Positions 6,257 to 12,546 of a DNA stretch of 12,546 nt are shown piece after piece. The stretch is taken from the NCBI GenBank assembly GCA_934371915.1, contig CAKROE010000065.1, forward strand, positions 1 to 12,546, written 5' to 3'. Positions within the stretch are counted from its first letter, which is position 1. Every line of letters begins with the position of its first letter. The notes under the pieces are model-generated. The model worked only from the letters and a program-made list of their open reading frames with translations, was not told the DNA's origin and did not search any database. A program made the position numbers and the translations under genes. Source of the DNA: an uncultured Blautia sp. GTDB taxonomy: Bacteria > Bacillota > Clostridia > Lachnospirales > Lachnospiraceae.

Positions 6257-7482
6257 TGGAAGGATTGGATAAAAGAGCTCCGTTTACAGCTACCGGCGGA
6301 ATCATTCCGCCGGAATTCCAGAACATAAAAACACCCTGCTACATTCTGGATGAAAAAGCACTTATAAAAAATGCCAGGCTGCTCGGTAAAGTATCTGAAC
6401 GGACAGGATGTAAGATGCTCCTGGCACAGAAGGCGTTCAGTAATTATGACTGCTATCGTTTTTTTGAACCATATCTTGCAGGAACAGAGGCCAGCGGGCT
6501 GTTTGAGGCACGACTTGGAGCAGAGGAAATGCCGGGAAAAGAGGTTCATGTATTCTGTGCAGGCTATCGGGCTGATGAATTTGAAGAACTTCTTCAGTAT
6601 GCAGATCATATCGTGTTTAATTCACCCTCTCAGCTTCTGCGTTTTGGTGCAAAGGCAAAAGAAGCAGGAAAGAGCGTCGGACTGCGTATTAATCCGGAAT
6701 GTTCTACCCAGGAGGGACATGATATCTATGATCCCTGTGCTCCGGGAAGCCGTATGGGTACGACAAGAGCACAGTGGGATGAAGCATTTCAGAAAAATCC
6801 TGAACTGTTGGATCTGTTGGATGGCCTTCATTTCCATACTCTCTGTGAGCAGGATTCCGATGATCTGGAGACAACGCTTGTTTCCGTAAAGAAGAATTTT
6901 GGTGATCTCGCTTCCGGGGTAAAGTGGATCAATTTTGGCGGCGGCCACCATATTACAAGACCAGGCTATGATATTGAACGACTAGAACGCTGTATCCGGA
7001 TGGTGCAAGAAGAATGGAAGGCAGAGGTTTATCTTGAACCCGGAGAAGCGTGGGCATTAAATGCAGGCTTTCTGCTGACCAGCGTACTGGATGTCCTGAA
7101 AAACGGAGAGAAACAGATCGCGATCGTGGATGCCAGTGCAGCCTGCCATATGCCGGATGTACTGGAAATGCCTTATCTTCCCCCACTTTTGGGAACCGAT
7201 GAGACAGAAGAAAGCGGGATCACAGTCCGGCTTGGAGGACCGACCTGCCTGTCAGGAGATGTGATCGGGGATTATAAATTCAGGCAGCTCCCGGAATACG
7301 GAGATCTTCTTATGTTTGGAGATATGGCCATCTATACTACCTGCAAAAACAATACATTTAATGGAATGCCATTGCCGGATATCTGGCTCAGACGTGGTGA
7401 CAATACCATGCAGCAGCTTACAGATTTTGGTTATATGGATTTTAAAGAAAGACTTGGAAGTAAAAAAACTATTAATAAATAA
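6256..7482 (+). CDS. nspC: Carboxynorspermidine/carboxyspermidine decarboxylase
   Basis: A 408-residue PLP decarboxylase of the alanine racemase-like fold (fold type III), the usual NspC size. Motifs: TPCYILDE near residues 26-33; PLP lysine Lys59 in LLAQKAFS; His194 region LHFHTLCEQ; glycine loop NFGGGHH (226-232); phosphate-binding EPGEA (261-265); and the cross-subunit GGPTCLSGD with Cys331 and Asp335, followed by GDMAIYT. It decarboxylates carboxyspermidine to spermidine, or the corresponding carboxynorspermidine or carboxyaminopropylagmatine. The start codon shares its first base with the last base of the upstream TGA (TGATG). No clear ribosome site precedes it, so translation probably depends on coupling to the dehydrogenase. 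It is the last gene of the operon; a terminator begins at the end of its stop region. Confidence 0.92.
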   Translation: MEGLDKRAPFTATGGIIPPEFQNIKTPCYILDEKALIKNARLLGKVSERTGCKMLLAQKAFSNYDCYRFFEPYLAGTEASGLFEARLGAEEMPGKEVHVFCAGYRADEFEELLQYADHIVFNSPSQLLRFGAKAKEAGKSVGLRINPECSTQEGHDIYDPCAPGSRMGTTRAQWDEAFQKNPELLDLLDGLHFHTLCEQDSDDLETTLVSVKKNFGDLASGVKWINFGGGHHITRPGYDIERLERCIRMVQEEWKAEVYLEPGEAWALNAGFLLTSVLDVLKNGEKQIAIVDASAACHMPDVLEMPYLPPLLGTDETEESGITVRLGGPTCLSGDVIGDYKFRQLPEYGDLLMFGDMAIYTTCKNNTFNGMPLPDIWLRRGDNTMQQLTDFGYMDFKERLGSKKTINK

Positions 7483-7483
7483 A

Positions 7484-7526
7484 GAAGGGGCTGTCGCACT
7501 AAGTAATTAGTGTGCAGCCTCTTTTC
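7484..7526 (+). terminator. Terminator of the polyamine operon, possibly derived from an IS end
   Basis: The stem pairs 7497-7501 (CACTA) with 7508-7512 and continues outward through 7487-7493 (GGGGCTG) with 7515-7521, with one bulged T at 7494. The loop is AGTAAT and the tail is TTTT at 7522-7525. The left arm, GGGGCTGTCGCACTA, has the look of the terminal inverted repeats of IS1182-like elements, and an IS fragment follows. The IS end may thus serve as the operon terminator. Confidence 0.8.
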
Positions 7527-7539
7527 TATGCAAAAAATT

Positions 7540-7567
7540 ACAGCCAGGCTTCGAAAAGTCTGGCTGT
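7540..7567. repeat. Strong inverted repeat (hairpin) inside the IS remnant
   Basis: ACAGCCAGGCTT (7540-7551) pairs with 7556-7567 over 12 bp, with one G-T pair, around a CGAA tetraloop. There is no T run directly after it. It may have been a structure shielding the transposase gene from outside transcription, as seen near the ends of many IS elements; that role is inference. Confidence 0.75.
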
Positions 7568-7584
7568 TGGTGTAAAATATAAGT

Positions 7585-7794
7585 ATGCAAACCCCTATAT
7601 TATTACACAAGAATTGTGATTATTCCTCTCGCTCAATGGAATTGAACTGTAAGCGAGATATTAATTTCATGTATCTTTTAGAGGGAAAACCAGTTCCTGA
7701 CCATGCTACTTTTGTCCGTTTCCGCAATATTCATTTTGCTCCGTGTGCGAAACGAATTCCCGCTGAAATGTCTAGCCTCCTTTACAAGAATTAG
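7585..7794 (+). pseudogene. Transposase fragment, IS1182/DUF772-type, broken
   Basis: A short 69-codon frame whose centre (YSSRSMELNCKRDINFMY, then LLEGKPVPDHATFVRFR) is the typical N-terminal domain of IS1182-like transposases (DUF772 region). Intact members are several hundred residues long. They carry more sequence before this motif and a DDE catalytic domain after it. Here the part before the motif is only about 13 residues, and translation stops at 7792-7794 just after SSLLYKN. Both ends are therefore lost, and this cannot be an active transposase. It has no ribosome site. The surviving motif is well conserved, so the damage may be fairly recent, or this is an internally deleted copy of a relative elsewhere in the genome. 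Confidence 0.72.
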
Positions 7795-7829
7795 CAAAAA
7801 ACAGCCTGCCCTGATGGGAGTAATTTTCA

Positions 7830-8684
7830 TCAGTGCAAGTTGTTTTCTTTTTTCCATTGTGACGGTGATATTTTGTAAGTATTCTTAAAAGCTCTTGAAA
7901 AATGAAGCTGATTTGGATAACCGACTGCCTTTCCAATATCCTGAATGGACAAATCAGTCAGCTGCAGCAGTTGAGCTGCTTTGGACATACGATAGCTGAG
8001 TAGTAGCTGCTGAGGGCTTTGCCCGGTATGCTTCTTTAACAAACGGCTGAGATAACTTCTGCTGATATTACAAAATGCGGCAATATCTTCGACGGTAATA
8101 TCATTATGAAAATTTCGTTCGATAAAATGTACAGCTTCTTTAATGTAAGAGTCAGAAATGCGTTCTCCGGTAATCAGTCTTCGATCTTTGGAAGAACGTA
8201 TCATATAATCCATACATTCGTATAATTTGGCAATCATTCCGAAAGATGACACAGAATCCTCAGAAAATGTCATCTCCAATATTTTATCTTTTAATTTAGC
8301 GGAAAGTGCACGATCTGAAGCATGATAGATGGGGTGCAAAATATTAATTCCACAGTTTGTCAGAACCTCTTCAACGCGAACACCATCAAATTCAATCCAT
8401 GTATATTCCCAGGGATGACTTTGGTCAGCGTAATAATGTGTATTCTGTCCAGGAAAAATCAGAAATCCCTGCCCGCTTCGAATGTGGTAAGTCTGGTCGG
8501 TTCCGGTGGAGTCGGTAGCAACCAATGTTCCACTTCCGGAAATTACATAATGAAAAAGGTAATGATTCCGAATAAAAGGACCGAAAGAGGAAAGAGGTGT
8601 ACATTGTTCATAGCCATATTGATATAGGCAAAGATCGATAAAATACTGATTCTGAAAGAAATGAAATAGTGTGTTATCTGACAT
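7830..8684 (-). CDS. AraC-family regulator of alpha-galactoside use (MsmR/RafR-like)
   Basis: A 284-residue regulator. The N-terminal half (about 1-130) is a cupin-like sugar-sensing domain, with GPFIRNHYLFHYVISGSGTL and the GFLIFPGQNTHYYA strand. The C-terminal 100 residues hold the two AraC helix-turn-helix units, near 197-217 (VEDIAAFCNISRSYLSRLLKK) and 246-268 (IQDIGKAVGYPNQLHFSRAF). The ending FKNTYKISPSQWKK is typical. The start is secured by AGGAGG just upstream on the minus strand (plus 8690-8695), about 5 bases before the ATG. It is transcribed away from the sugar-transport operon that begins at 8926, the usual arrangement for MsmR-type activators. It should activate that operon when an alpha-galactoside is present and may repress itself. 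The ligand is inferred from the downstream GH36 gene. Its 3' end abuts the IS remnant but the reading frame is intact. Confidence 0.9.
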   Translation of the reverse strand: MSDNTLFHFFQNQYFIDLCLYQYGYEQCTPLSSFGPFIRNHYLFHYVISGSGTLVATDSTGTDQTYHIRSGQGFLIFPGQNTHYYADQSHPWEYTWIEFDGVRVEEVLTNCGINILHPIYHASDRALSAKLKDKILEMTFSEDSVSSFGMIAKLYECMDYMIRSSKDRRLITGERISDSYIKEAVHFIERNFHNDITVEDIAAFCNISRSYLSRLLKKHTGQSPQQLLLSYRMSKAAQLLQLTDLSIQDIGKAVGYPNQLHFSRAFKNTYKISPSQWKKENNLH

Positions 8685-8743
8685 GAAAAACCTCCTCGAT
8701 TAGTTGTTGTCTAGTAGAAATAAAAAAATAAAAAATAATATAT

Positions 8744-8768
8744 CATCACTATATATCATAATGTGATG
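8744..8768. promoter_or_regulatory. Candidate operator between the AraC gene and the sugar operon
   Basis: A spaced palindrome pairs CATCAC (8744-8749) with GTGATG (8763-8768), centred in the divergent intergenic space. A direct repeat ATATATCAT at 8738-8746 and 8751-8759 overlaps it; direct repeats are the usual site form for AraC proteins. It lies over the predicted promoter of the AraC gene and about 90 bases before the sugar-operon -10. The local AT richness means part of the pattern could be chance. Confidence 0.45.
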
Positions 8769-8777
8769 TGAAATCAA
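8750..8777 (-). promoter_or_regulatory. Possible promoter of the AraC gene
   Basis: Read on the minus strand, TTGATT (8777 to 8772) is followed after 16 bases by TATATA (8755 to 8750), 60-70 bases before the ATG. It overlaps the candidate operator, which would allow autoregulation. The region is very AT-rich, so other placements are possible. Confidence 0.4.
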
Positions 8778-8830
8778 CAAAAAATAATAAATAATACACA
8801 TTTTGATATAAAACATTCCATATATGTCTA

Positions 8831-8859
8831 TTTTTGTGTTCATTAAGATATATTATAAT
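8831..8859 (+). promoter_or_regulatory. Possible promoter of the alpha-galactoside transport operon
   Basis: A consensus -10 TATAAT lies at 8854-8859. The -35 region at about 8831-8836 (TTTTTG) is poor, which suits an activator-dependent promoter. It would give a 5' leader of about 60 bases before the ATG at 8926. Confidence 0.5.
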
Positions 8860-8925
8860 AGCTTATGTAGACGGAAAGAAAATCTGGCCGTGTACAAATA
8901 TGAAAAGATAATATGGGAGGTTATC

Positions 8926-10209
8926 ATGAAGAAAAAGAATATGAGAAGAGCAGCAGTACTTGTCATGGCGGGAGTTCTTACAATGGGACTTACTGCATGT
9001 GGATCGAATGGAAATGAATCCAGTGGAGATGGAAAACTTGTTTTTCAAATCTGGGATGCCGGACAAAAAGCAGGTATGGAAAAGTTGGCAGAAGCCTATA
9101 TGGAAGAACATCCAGATGTGAAAATTGAAGTGCAGGCAACAGGATGGGATGAATACTGGACAAAGCTGGAAGCTTCTGCAACAAGTAATTCCATGCCGGA
9201 TATTTTCTGGATGCATTCTAATCAAATATTTAAATATGCTGACAACGGAATTCTTGCAGATTGTTCAGATATTGTAGATACAAGCAATTTTTCAGATATT
9301 TCTGTTGCAAATGCTGAGGGTAGCGACGGAAATATTTATGGAGTTCCAAAAGATAAGGACCTGGTGGTTTTAGTATACAATAAAGAGATTTTCGATCAGG
9401 CTGGTGTTGCATATCCGGATGATACATGGACATGGGATAACCTGACAGAGGCTTCTGAGAAAATCTATGAGCAGACGGGAAAATACGGATACATGGCATA
9501 TGCTCATGATCAGGTTGGATATTGGAACTTTGTATATCAGAATGGCGGACAGATTTTGAACGAGGACGGAACAAAAGCAGAATATACAGAACAGGCAACA
9601 AGTGATGCAATTAAATTTTATGTGAATCTTCAGAATAATGACTGGTGCCCGACACAGGAGCAGTTTGCAAATACGAGTGCAACAGAGCAGTTTTTCTCAG
9701 GACAGGGAGCAATGTTCTTTGCGGGAAGCTGGGATCTGGCAAATCTTTGTTCAACTTACACAGATATGAATGGTAAATGGGATGTAGCAGTTCTGCCAAA
9801 ATGCCCGAATCCGGAAAGTGGAGACGGACGTGCAGTAATTTCTAACAGTGTATCATATGCAACAGCAGCAGAAGGAAAGAATAAGGATACCGCAATGGAT
9901 TTCCTGAAATTCCTTGCGTCAGAGGAGGGACAGAAGATCCAGGGAGAATCCGGTGTTGCAATTCCAGCATATAATGGATTGGAAGATACATGGGTGAATA
10001 CATTTGCGGAGAAAGGATATGACATTCATCCGGAGAATATTATCCCGATGTTTGATTACAGTGTAAAATATGTAAACAATCCTTCGAGACCGTCATGGGA
10101 GCCAAAGGTGGAACAGGCAGTACTTGATATTTATGCCGGAAATACATCTGTGGATGATGGAATCCAGAATATGCAGAATATTGTTACGGAAGCAATCGCA
10201 GAAGAATAG
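8926..10209 (+). CDS. Sugar ABC transporter substrate-binding lipoprotein (MsmE/RafE-like)
   Basis: A 427-residue family 1 extracellular solute-binding protein. It starts with a charged N-terminus and a hydrophobic signal, ending in a lipobox LTAC with the lipid-modified Cys25, so it is anchored outside the membrane. The mature protein begins with a Ser/Gly/Asn-rich linker and then LVFQIWDAG. Typical later segments are WDEYWTKLEA, DIFWMHSNQ, VYNKEIFDQAG and the FFAGSWDL/FLKFLASEEGQK pair found in oligosaccharide-binding members. The open frame could be extended to 8824, but GGGAGG at 8915-8920, 5 bases before ATG 8926, and the signal peptide fix this start. It is the first gene of the transport operon, followed by two permeases and a GH36 gene. 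Raffinose, melibiose or stachyose are the likely ligands, inferred from the glycosidase rather than from the binding protein. Confidence 0.92.
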   Translation: MKKKNMRRAAVLVMAGVLTMGLTACGSNGNESSGDGKLVFQIWDAGQKAGMEKLAEAYMEEHPDVKIEVQATGWDEYWTKLEASATSNSMPDIFWMHSNQIFKYADNGILADCSDIVDTSNFSDISVANAEGSDGNIYGVPKDKDLVVLVYNKEIFDQAGVAYPDDTWTWDNLTEASEKIYEQTGKYGYMAYAHDQVGYWNFVYQNGGQILNEDGTKAEYTEQATSDAIKFYVNLQNNDWCPTQEQFANTSATEQFFSGQGAMFFAGSWDLANLCSTYTDMNGKWDVAVLPKCPNPESGDGRAVISNSVSYATAAEGKNKDTAMDFLKFLASEEGQKIQGESGVAIPAYNGLEDTWVNTFAEKGYDIHPENIIPMFDYSVKYVNNPSRPSWEPKVEQAVLDIYAGNTSVDDGIQNMQNIVTEAIAEE

Positions 10210-10231
10210 ACGAGCTTGGAGGTAGAGCCGG

Positions 10232-11113
10232 ATGAAGAAAAAATCGAGGTTTGACCAGGATCATAAATGGGGTTATCTGATGATAGCCCCAACGATTCTT
10301 GGATTAATTATATTAAATGTATATCCATTTGTAGAAACAATTATTTTAAGTTTTTCATCCAAAAAGGTGTTTGGTGGAACAAAGTTTGTAGGACTTGAAA
10401 ATTATATAAAGATGTTTTCAAGTCCTGAATTCTGGAGAGCAACATGGAATACATTGCTGTTTTGTTTGCTGACAGTTCCGGGAGGGGTTCTCCTGGCACT
10501 GGTTGTAGCAGTTCTTCTGAATTCAAAGATTAAAGGAAAGGTGGCCTTTCGTGCCATTTTTTTCCTCCCGATGGTCGTATCTCCGGCAGCGGTAGCAATG
10601 GTTTGGAAGTGGATGTTTAACTCAGATTACGGAATTATCAATACAATTTTCCATACAAATATTAATTGGACGACAAATCCAAATGTAGTGATTTTTACAG
10701 TTGCAATTGTTGCAATCTGGAGTGCTCTTGGATATGATGCAGTCTTACTGCTTTCAGGAATTCAGAATATTTCCAAAAGTTATTATGAAGCAGCCAGTCT
10801 GGATGGCTGTACAAAGTTTCAGCAGTTTCGTTATATTACCATGCCAATGGTTTCACCGACATTGTTTGTTGTATTGATCATGAGATTGATGGCATCTCTT
10901 AAAGTATATGATTTGTTATACATGATGGTAGGGGAAGGAAATCCTGCACTGAGTAAGTCACAATCACTGATTTATTTATTCTATCGTGAATCCTTTATTT
11001 CCGGAAACCGTGGTTATGCATCATCAATTGTAATCTGGACAGTACTTTTGATTGGAGTAATAACAGCAGTACAGTTTGTTGGACAGAAAAAATGGGTTAA
11101 TTACGAGGTATAG
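10232..11113 (+). CDS. Sugar ABC transporter permease, MalF/MsmF type
   Basis: A 293-residue inner-membrane protein with about six hydrophobic segments. The first is at residues 15-35 (GYLMIAPTILGLIILNVYPF) after a basic N-terminus. The cytoplasmic EAA loop is at 186-205 (EAASLDGCTKFQQFRYITMP), which docks on the ATPase. Length and motif order match binding-protein-dependent sugar permeases of the MalF/UgpA group. GGAGG at 10218-10222 lies 9 bases before the ATG. It pairs with the next gene to form the membrane channel for the upstream binding protein. No ATPase gene lies beside it in the window. Confidence 0.92.
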   Translation: MKKKSRFDQDHKWGYLMIAPTILGLIILNVYPFVETIILSFSSKKVFGGTKFVGLENYIKMFSSPEFWRATWNTLLFCLLTVPGGVLLALVVAVLLNSKIKGKVAFRAIFFLPMVVSPAAVAMVWKWMFNSDYGIINTIFHTNINWTTNPNVVIFTVAIVAIWSALGYDAVLLLSGIQNISKSYYEAASLDGCTKFQQFRYITMPMVSPTLFVVLIMRLMASLKVYDLLYMMVGEGNPALSKSQSLIYLFYRESFISGNRGYASSIVIWTVLLIGVITAVQFVGQKKWVNYEV

Positions 11114-11123
11114 GAGGCACAGT

Positions 11124-11948
11124 ATGAAGAAAAGCAAAAAAATATCAAATGTATTTGTGTATGTTGCTCTGATTCTGGGATCTATCATAATGATTTTTCC
11201 ATTTGCGTGGATGATTCTGACAGCATTTAAAACCAACGAAGAAGTACTTCGGGTTCCACCGACACTTTTACCATCCAACTGGAATTCCGGTGCATTTACA
11301 AAAGTGTTGGATTTATTGCCATTTGGAAATTTATATCTGAATACGGGATTGATGATCTTGTTCCGTGTATTGTGTGCAGTTATATTTTGTTCTATGGCTG
11401 GTTATGCATTTGCAAAATTAAAATTTAAGGGAAAGAATTTTCTTTTTACTTTGGTTATTGTTCAACAGATGATTCCAGGACAGATTTTTATCATTCCGCA
11501 GTATCAGATGATTGCAAAAATGGGAATGACAGACACGATATTTGCCTTAGTATTCCCTGGAATTGTTAGTGCATTCGGAACATTTTTTTTGCGCCAGGCT
11601 TATATGGGAATTCCGGATGAGATAGCAGAGGCTGCATATCTGGATGGATGTAATCGCTGGCAGACATTTACGAAAGTAATGTTCCCACTGACGAAGTCCT
11701 CTCTTGCGGCACTTTCGGTATTCACAGCAGTGTTTGCTTATACAGATTTGATGTGGCCGTTGATCGTAAACACCAATATTAATTCAACTACATTATCAGC
11801 AGGACTTTCCAGTCTGAATGGACAGTTCAGTACAAACTATCCGGTGTTGATGGCCGGTTCCTTATTTGCAATGCTTCCAATGGTAATCTTGTATCTGATT
11901 TTCCAGAAACAGTTTATTGAAGGTGTAGCAATGACAGGAGGAAAATAA
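11124..11948 (+). CDS. Sugar ABC transporter permease, MalG/MsmG type
   Basis: A 274-residue inner-membrane protein with about six membrane segments. The first is at residues 10-32, and the EAA loop is at 169-188 (EAAYLDGCNRWQTFTKVMFP). The C-terminal ending FIEGVAMTGGK is highly typical of MalG-type permeases. An upstream in-frame start at 11076 would overlap the previous permease. GGAGG at 11113-11117 with a 6-base gap selects ATG 11124, leaving a 10-base gap between the two permeases. It forms a heterodimer with the preceding permease. Confidence 0.93.
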   Translation: MKKSKKISNVFVYVALILGSIIMIFPFAWMILTAFKTNEEVLRVPPTLLPSNWNSGAFTKVLDLLPFGNLYLNTGLMILFRVLCAVIFCSMAGYAFAKLKFKGKNFLFTLVIVQQMIPGQIFIIPQYQMIAKMGMTDTIFALVFPGIVSAFGTFFLRQAYMGIPDEIAEAAYLDGCNRWQTFTKVMFPLTKSSLAALSVFTAVFAYTDLMWPLIVNTNINSTTLSAGLSSLNGQFSTNYPVLMAGSLFAMLPMVILYLIFQKQFIEGVAMTGGK

Positions 11949-11971
11949 GGGAATAGAAAGGGCAGAATTTG

Positions 11972-12546
11972 ATGGAACTTATAACATTACATACAAAACA
12001 CACAACCTATCAGATGGGAATTGCAGAGCATGGATTTCTGCTTCATTTGTATTATGGTCCAAAAGCAGAGGGAGACATGAGCAGTCTTCTGACAGCATAT
12101 GACAGAGGTTTTTCAGGAAATCCGTATGATGCAGGTAGCGATCGAACGTTTTCTATGGATACATTTCCGCAGGAATATCCATGTTATGGAAATGGAGATT
12201 TCCGAAGCCCGGCTTTTAATGTGAAGAACGAACAGGGAGTTTATGGTATTGATCTGAGATATAAGAGTCATTCTGTAACAGATGGAAAATATAGCATTCC
12301 TGGACTTCCGGCAGTATATGCAGATAAAGCGGACGGAGCGTATACAGTAGAGGTTGTGCTGGAAGATACATTGCTTGGACTTGAAGTGACGCTGCGTTAT
12401 GGTGTGCTTCCAGAACTGGATGTAATTACAAGAAGTGTTATCGTGAAAAACATTGGAAAGCACCAGATCTATTTGACGAAAGTATACAGTGCAGGAATGG
12501 ATTTCCTGACAGGAGATTTCGAGCTTCTTCATTTCCATGGACGTCA
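11972..12546 (+). CDS. aga: GH36 alpha-galactosidase, N-terminal part (runs off the window)
   Basis: 191 codons are present with no stop before the window ends. The N-terminal beta-sandwich domain of GH36 is recognisable from FLLHLYYG (22-29), TFSMDTFPQEYPCYGNGDFRSPAF (59-82, read in two blocks) and VTLRYGVLPELDVITRSV. The last residues, LLHFHGR, lead into the usual HGRW segment before the catalytic barrel. The two catalytic aspartates lie beyond the window. The enzyme releases galactose from raffinose, melibiose and related alpha-galactosides. It has no signal peptide, so it acts in the cytoplasm on sugars brought in by the upstream transporter. The start ATG follows a modest AAAGGG site at 11957-11962 and lies 23 bases after the permease stop, in the same operon. 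Confidence 0.9.
   Translation, partial: MELITLHTKHTTYQMGIAEHGFLLHLYYGPKAEGDMSSLLTAYDRGFSGNPYDAGSDRTFSMDTFPQEYPCYGNGDFRSPAFNVKNEQGVYGIDLRYKSHSVTDGKYSIPGLPAVYADKADGAYTVEVVLEDTLLGLEVTLRYGVLPELDVITRSVIVKNIGKHQIYLTKVYSAGMDFLTGDFELLHFHGR

Larger units (their letters stand above)
7487..7796. mobile_element. Degenerate IS1182-like insertion sequence remnant
   Basis: The segment between the polyamine operon and the AraC gene holds three linked signs of an old insertion. These are a terminal-repeat-like GGGGCTGTCGCACTA at 7487-7501, a strong hairpin at 7540-7567, and a transposase fragment at 7585-7794. No matching right-hand end is visible before the AraC gene, so the element is truncated. The exact right border is uncertain; I placed it just after the fragment's stop codon. 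The name of the family is from protein motif memory. Confidence 0.55.

Noticed and set aside
7796..7833. Terminator of the AraC gene on the minus strand
   Set aside because: CTGATG/CATCAG can form a 6-bp stem over the stop codon, but the loop is large and the T run is 9 bases beyond the stem, so support is weak.
7703..7888. A second short plus-strand frame overlapping the IS fragment
   Set aside because: It is an alternative frame of the transposase fragment and reads into the antisense of the AraC gene; no motif supports it.
8761..8780. Catabolite-response (cre) site
   Set aside because: TGTGAAATCAACA resembles cre only loosely; the central CG and the symmetry of the consensus are missing.
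1..12546. CRISPR array, tRNA or rRNA genes, phage or defence genes
   Set aside because: No regularly spaced repeats, no tRNA cloverleaf with a T-loop signature, and no rRNA-like or defence-family sequence was seen on either strand.

Overview
The window looks like chromosome from a gut-type Clostridia member, most likely Lachnospiraceae. This rests on gene content and style: moderate-to-low GC, strong GGAGG ribosome sites, a LacI regulator beside uxaC, an arginine-to-spermidine operon, and an MsmR/MsmEFG/GH36 alpha-galactoside cluster. The assignment is inference, because no rRNA or other taxonomic marker gene is present.

Layout. (1) 1-1344: the 3' end of uxaC (glucuronate isomerase), a strong terminator, then a LacI-family regulator whose true start is probably GTG 337. 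(2) 1345-1787: an almost consensus sigma-A promoter (TTGACA, 17 bp, TATGAT) drives a structured RNA of about 320 nt. The RNA has a long-range closing stem, several local hairpins and its own intrinsic terminator. It is not coding. From memory it resembles the raiA-motif RNA class, but that needs a covariance search. (3) 1788-7482: a tight five-gene polyamine operon: SpeA-type decarboxylase, SpeE-type aminopropyltransferase, SpeB-type agmatinase, carboxy(nor)spermidine dehydrogenase and carboxy(nor)spermidine decarboxylase. It ends in a terminator at 7484-7526. (4) 7487-7796: remains of an IS1182-like insertion sequence, a broken transposase fragment plus a perfect-looking hairpin. (5) 7830-8684 (minus): an AraC/MsmR-type regulator, divergent from (6) 8926-12546: lipoprotein sugar-binding protein, two ABC permeases and the start of a GH36 alpha-galactosidase that runs off the window.

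How the genes work together. The polyamine operon can convert arginine to agmatine (SpeA) and then to putrescine (SpeB). Putrescine, or agmatine itself, can be condensed with aspartate semialdehyde and decarboxylated (the last two genes) to give spermidine or aminopropylagmatine. SpeE would offer a second, decarboxylated-SAM route, yet no speD is in the window, so its role is the main biochemical puzzle. The last cluster should import raffinose/melibiose-type sugars and cleave their alpha-galactosyl bonds, under control of the divergent AraC protein. The ATPase of this importer is not in the window.

The most interesting parts are the structured RNA with its terminator placed directly before the polyamine operon, and the coexistence of SpeE with the carboxyspermidine-type enzymes.
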